A stretch of DNA of 64,000 nucleotides, from positions 22,860,977 to 22,924,976 of the forward strand of contig CM076259.1 of assembly GCA_038380795.1 (NCBI GenBank). Direction: 5' to 3'. Every line of letters starts with the position of its first letter. Within the stretch, counting starts at the first letter, position 1. A program made the translations under genes and the position numbers. Origin of the DNA: Pyrocephalus nanus. Taxonomy: Eukaryota > Chordata > Aves > Passeriformes > Tyrannidae. The notes beneath the pieces are model-generated. The model was given only the letters and a program-made list of their open reading frames with translations. It searched no databases and was not told the origin of the DNA. This document shows positions 58,501 through 64,000 of the stretch, piece after piece.

Positions 58501-61500
58501 AGTTAGCATTCTTATCATATCAAGTGCAGGTTACCGTGCTTCCCAGGAGCAGCACTGCTTTGGTAAAAAGCACCAGATTATCAGCCCAAGCGAATGGGAT
58601 CCACAGAACAGGTGCAGGACAGCAAGACTGGGTAAATTAGTACCAAAATCACCTATTCATTGAAAGTGGGGTATTATTAACCCTCTTCATCTCGGTCCTT
58701 GGTTTTTTGGTGACTTTACTTTAAGCCAATCTACTCCATTTAAGTAGACATCCTTTGAACAAAATGTTACATTTTACTGGAACAAAAAGCAAAGACTTAA
58801 CAAATGGCCAAAAAGGCTTTCAGAAAACAAATCATTAAACTGAGTATGCATTTGCACCACAAGAGTACAAGTACTCATCCACTGTGGTAACAAAACCAGA
58901 TCAGTCTTACTTAACTAGCAAGACAATTTTTATTTTCAAATGACAAATGTAAATTTCCCAAAAATGTGACACATGGAACCACTTAAAGGGAGTGAATGAC
59001 AGTATACTGAATAAATGTGCGTGACAAGTAAATTCAAGAAAATGTTGATCTGTACTTGTTTATCCAAAAAGTGGAGTGCCCCACAGAATTATTCTAATAA
59101 AACTAATAATTATTTTTTCCTATTCTACTGAACTTAAATGCATTGTGACCACAAGTAAAAATAAAAACCAATTCATATTCCACGTGCACTCATTAATTAT
59201 CTACTGTCCTACCAGGAATTACCATGTTTGCCAAATGAGATGAGGCTAGTGCTCATTATATTCCAGAACACCACCACTGAGCAATGACGTCTTTCAGATA
59301 CCCACTAGTAGTTAAACTAGGCTTTTTATTTTTGTCCTATTGCATAAATTATTTTCTAAGCCATTCATCTTTCTCAATGATCTCTTTATAGCTGTAACCA
59401 AGACCCTAAGTTTCGTGGGCATTTTTTTCCCCCTCAAGTTAATGCAGCTAAAGCCAGCAGCATTACATTAGGAATTATTTTTATATAATATATTCAAAAG
59501 ATTAACACATATCTTTATGTGCTAGGCACATCCTCCATTTCTTTCTGCATCATTCAGTTTGTATCATCTATGCAACCAGTCCAGTATGCAATGCAAGATA
59601 GAATTCCTACAGTAGATGTAAATAATTCAAGAAAGTTTGTAACTAACTCCTCAGAGAGATTTACTCACAGATCACCTGTTCACAGAGTTTAAAGAGATGT
59701 CAGAAGAGTTCCAGGATTATTACAGACCAACGATGGGAAAAGTTACAACAAAGTATCCGTATTCTTACAGCGTAGAACTGAAGCTGGCTTTGATTTTGGA
59801 TAAATTAACAAACTTCAAAAGGATTGGTCTAAATCTGCCAGGGGAGGAATGTTGTTTGATTGCATCATGTACTGGGATGCTGCTGCAGTCGGATCCAGAA
59901 AGAATGACGCATCACAGTCTGACATGGCTCTGATAATAGATAAGTAAACCGTAGGATTGCCAAATGAAGAGGTCAAAAAAAATCCCAACAAAAACAAAAG
60001 AGCTGATAAAGCAAATTACACCAACAGAATTTGCAGTGCAACATGAACAAAAGAAACTCAAACAAACCCCATTCCTATTACTGATGGGATGCCCCTGTGT
60101 CCCACATGGCATCATTGCAAACGGATTCTGCCCAGAGTGAGAAAGGCACAAGCCCATAATTCTGCAGTAACAGCAGCCCACACAGAATACCACCATTTGC
60201 CAACTGAGAAACCTTGACCTACTGGCCATGTGCCTCCATTTCTGTCCTCCTGATCCCCTAAATCAGTCACGTCTTAAGTCATGGTTCACAGTCATGGGTG
60301 ACAAAACCCAAAGCTTTTCTGTTTGCAGCAATCATTGCATTTTCCTCCCAAAGGCAAAGCATGCTAAGGACATTTTTTATATGTCCGGAGGCCAACAGCC
60401 TGTCACTCGCTTTACACCGCGTATCACATGTATCTAGGACATAGAAAGGATTATTTAAAACTCTCAAGGAGACATCTATACCCACTACATTTCCAAAATA
60501 AGGATGGCAAGTTGCTGAAATAACTTATTTAAAACTTTTTCTCAAGTACAGAGTGATAGAATTAGAGTAAAACCATCTAGAAGGGGTTGGAAACACTTTC
60601 TCATGAAGTCTTAAACATCACTTCGAGTGACATTAACTTGAGCTACATGTCCCATTGGAGAGCAAGTGTCAGCAAAGTAAATGCATTAGTTAAAGCTTAA
60701 TAGTAGTTTGGTGTTCAATATCCTGAAATATTTAATATGTTTTTTCCCCAAGTAAACTAGTATTCAGTTTTAATGAAGACATTAACCTGCTTGATTTGTA
60801 AGCTCCTGTGGGAAGTCAGTCTAAAACACTGTCACAAGAGGTAGGCAGATGTAACAAGAGCTGTGACAGGAAATCAAGCACATTTTAAATGTTAAAAAAG
60901 CAGCCAGACAATAAGTCTCAATATGCTCTTGTTTTCTTTTAGTTTTGTTTATTTTTTTGGTAATACGATTTCTGCCTTTTAAAATATGGCAATTAGGGCT
61001 GGCTATAATGTAGTCTGAAGGTAACTGTGGGTACTGAAGTCTTCTTGAGACCTCAACAACTGTTTTGTAAACAAGAAGTGGTAGAATACAAACTAAAAAA
61101 AAAATAGTTTGGATCAGATTCTGAACTTCAAGACACTTTGCAGTTTCCAGCATTGTAGGATGACAGCTTTAAACTGGAATCCACTGTTAGACTTTTAGTC
61201 ACAGTTTGAATTTTCCAGGCTGACTTTGAATACAGTCTACACTGCATGAGAACAGCCGGTCTTGTGAGTTTTCAGCTTGAAATGATAGTGATATAACAAG
61301 ATGAGCAAAAATGGTGAGACCCCAAGCAATTAAGGTGGGTGTGTACTCTTCCTGAAATGCATATTGGTGGTTTGACAAGGGAGACAAGCTGGCTGCTTTG
61401 TTTCACAGTAGCTGTGTTTAGTTCATGCTGTCAAGCGTGGATTCTGACACTTAACAGTATTAATATTGCTATTTCTATTGATATAATTAGCACTTCTATA

Positions 61501-63009
61501 AATAATAGCTAAAGCTGCCATAGCTAAGTATATTACTGCAATCAGCACCATCAGGCCCTTCTTCGTTACACACCCTCCTGGAAAGACAAGTTGATTGATC
61601 TCAACAAGAAGACAGCCAGTGAGCAACTCTGTTGATTCTAGCGGCCCAGCTAAGAGCAGACACCACTATGTAGAAGGCTCTCCTAAACAACTCGTTTGTA
61701 TGTGTGAGACTAAAGTTTCTCACCAGTCTTGCACCTGCCAACGTTTGAGTGCTATTTTCAGCCACATGATAAAAAAGCCCTCACATTGAGTTCAGTGGGT
61801 GTTGTTCATACACAACAATGGGGGAGAAGTCCTACAAATCGTTTTGGAGACAAACTAGACTCAACACTTAAACTCCACCTAAATAGCACAAAGATTTTAT
61901 TTATTTACTTGACAGCTATGAAACAGAAAATTTCTTAACAAAACATATATTGCTGCTTTTAACAGAAGAACAGCAGCACCTGTCATTTCAATCCCAAACT
62001 TCATTGTTACACTTAAAATTACTGAAGAATGACAACTTTTCTAGAGGCCCAAACTTCAAGCATTTCCAATCTGTTTCAAAGAACTTTGCCCTTGTTTCAC
62101 TACACCTAAAAGCCATAACTTCTACATGAGTTTTGATGGTGTTCAGTATCTTCCTTGAGGTAGTTATGCTTAATGACTGCAACTTACAGCTTATAGCACC
62201 AGTGGGAGAGGGAAGTGCACAGAACTAGTTGTGCTGGTGTTGGAAATAAAGCCTCAGGGTCTCAGAAGATGCATGCAAAAATACAACCAGTTAAAAATTC
62301 CAGTTTTGGAAAGAGTGGGTATTTTCTTCTTTCTTCATCTTCCATAAAGTGATGTGGGTAAACACTGTACAAAGCTGTTCTGAAGGCCAATATTTACAGT
62401 GTCTGGAAATAGAAAGTGTTACGTATAAGGAAAGCAGCCTAGATGTCTGACTGGAGTTTGTTACAAAAATGCTTTAAAACTTCTATGTTCTTATGCTTTA
62501 GTCAAATGGATGTGCTGAAGGCCGTATGGGAAATAAGGTTATTTGTGTGTACAATTAGTATTGAGTGTGAGATGTGCACATTTTTGAATTTTGTAAGTTC
62601 TTCCAGAAACACTACTTGCTAGCTGCAGTACTTGAAAACTTAAAATGGTAAAGAGGAGACTACAATTCCAAAGAAGTTTTGTACTCCTGTACTACTAATA
62701 CAGCTCACTTTGTATGAGGCCAAAGCACTCACAGAGCACTATGTTTTTCAGTAGTATTAATGCCAAAATCATTCCTGTATAATTCCACTGATGTCACTTC
62801 AGTTATTTCAAAAAGGAAATTCATGTCTAAGCCACCTTCTGTTTTCTGATGCAAACCCAGAATAACTAGACCAAAGTTTATAAAATTACTGGCATTGGCA
62901 TTTATTGTCAAACCAAACAGTCAATGGGAAAACTGGCACTTACCATTTGAAATTATTGCTTGAGATATTATTTATAACCCTAACGGCAGCATTTCGGAAT
63001 TCTCCATGT
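58501..63009. other. Unique DNA, nothing firm
   Basis: Low repeat content and no recognised exon. 61.43-61.55 kb is AT-rich but complex ('acagtattaatattgctatt', 'ttgatataattagcacttct') and could be a weak regulatory block. No RNA gene seen. Confidence 0.5.
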
Positions 63010-63170
63010 ACATACCTTTGCAAATATTTGTGATGACAGTACATGTTATTATTCCCGTTGTACAGATAGGAAACAAAGACTGAGCAATTTTCCCTAAAGT
63101 CAAATATGCTATTTGTGGCAGAGCAGAGAGCTTCATGATTCCCAACTCTTAAGTCAGGAACCAAAACCAG
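63010..63170 (-). mobile_element. MIR-type SINE relic, minus strand
   Basis: Reverse-complement MIR landmarks: 'tgttattattcccgttgtac' near 63044, 'agataggaaacaaagactga' near 63064, 'gcaattttccctaaagtcaa' near 63084, 'tatttgtggcagagcagaga' near 63110 and 'attcccaactcttaagtcag' near 63138. The consensus order (ttattattcccattttacagatgaggaaactgag, cttgcccaaggtcacatagc, tggcagagc) is clear. The minus-strand ORFs across it are chance frames. Confidence 0.75.
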
Positions 63171-64000
63171 TAAACAAGGACTCAGTCTTCTGCATGTTTT
63201 CATGAAAATAAAAGAAGCAATAACTGGGTTGGACCCCATATAAGATTAAAAAATTAAGGAAAGATGAAGGAGTAATTATTTCTTTGAATAAGCAGCTACA
63301 AGAACCAGAATCAGAACTTTCCCTTATGAGAAAATTGATAACAATATGTTGTATTTTGGTATTCCTTGAGGTATCTTTCACGAATACCTGGGAAAATAAG
63401 AGTAGAAGCTGAGATCTACTGATATCAGTACACACAAAACCATCTGCCTCCCGAGCTCTTTTGTTTTCTGCTCACCCTGCTCAGGCCACAAACATGGGAC
63501 CTCCCAAAGCAACACAGACCTTCTAAAATCACCTCTAGTTGTGAAAAACAGTCAATGGCAATTATTGGCTTCTGCTTCAGAAATGCCCAGTGATTCATGA
63601 TAGTGTTATATGAAAATTAAAGAACTGAATTTTGATTTGCTCTTATGCCCAAGATCAAGGGTCAGCATGCCCGTGTAAGGGTAAACAAGCAAAGTTTACT
63701 AAAAGCTGCCAATTTGAGACAGTATTTTTTGTTTGTTTGTTTGTCAATACTGTAATGATTTGTGCACACTTCCTGCAATAGCTCTTCAGAGAGCTTAAAC
63801 TGCTGGTAAGATTTCTTGGGCAATTACAGATGAATTCTGCTTACTTAACATTAATCTGGTACTTTGAGCAAATTAAAAATAATTATTTTTCCCCATAGCA
63901 TCTTCTACATTAATATCTGCAGTCACTCTGGAATCTTAATGAGCTAAACTCAGTAAGTTCTGTCCATACTTGGCTAGAGGACAGCCTTTTCCTTCAGGAT
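63171..64000. other. Unique DNA to window end
   Basis: Only the GTTT repeat listed separately. The minus-strand frame ending near 63154 is not gene-like. Confidence 0.55.
63726..63745 (+). repeat. (GTTT)n short tandem repeat
   Basis: TTTTTTGTTTGTTTGTTTGT: four GTTT units after a T-run. Confidence 0.85.

Noticed and set aside
1..64000. CRISPR arrays, operons, tRNA/rRNA genes or endogenous retroviral genes
   Set aside because: No regularly spaced repeats, no bacterial-type gene packing, no cloverleaf with A/B boxes recognised, and no retroviral gene or paired LTR pattern seen by eye.

Overview
The window is AT-rich vertebrate DNA, and I see no protein-coding gene in it. The best lineage marker is at 50710-50850: a 5'-truncated CR1 LINE end carrying the doubled octamer (ATCATAGA repeated) and the lead-in typical of bird CR1 elements. 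With sparse interspersed repeats, no Alu/L1/B-type SINEs and many very old MIR/L2/CR1 relics, this points to a bird (sauropsid at least). No ORF exceeds 158 codons. None shows a domain, signal peptide or exon-like structure, except a 115-codon stretch that reads as a fossil hAT transposase.

Layout. 1-13.9 kb: unique AT-rich DNA with homopolymers, an A/C-only tract and one MIR relic. 13.9-18.1 kb: two ancient CR1 relics in opposite orientations; the second preserves about 1.9 kb of recognisable ORF2 sequence. 18.1-36 kb: mostly unique, with a roughly 165-bp direct duplication (22.2 and 22.9 kb), a Z-DNA-type GC/GT repeat in a conserved-looking block (24 kb), MIR/L2 relics and a CTCF-like motif (33.1 kb). 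36-40.2 kb: the most promoter-like part, with a 95-bp CpG-rich patch, several G-runs able to form quadruplexes, a CpG-containing GA repeat and a possible minus-strand 5' exon with a splice donor. 40.2-46 kb: MIR relics and a conserved-looking block at 45.2 kb. 46-56.2 kb: conserved-looking blocks, the CR1 end and the hAT fossil. 55.5-58.5 kb: three well-preserved MIR-type SINEs, one CpG-rich and one apparently split by a palindromic MITE. 58.5-64 kb: largely featureless apart from a MIR relic at 63 kb.

Interpretation. The pattern fits intron or intergenic DNA, possibly around a developmentally regulated gene: few young repeats, many old ones, and several homeodomain/octamer-rich blocks. That is inference, since no neighbouring exon is visible. 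Repeat family names rest on recalled consensus features read by eye; no alignment was run.
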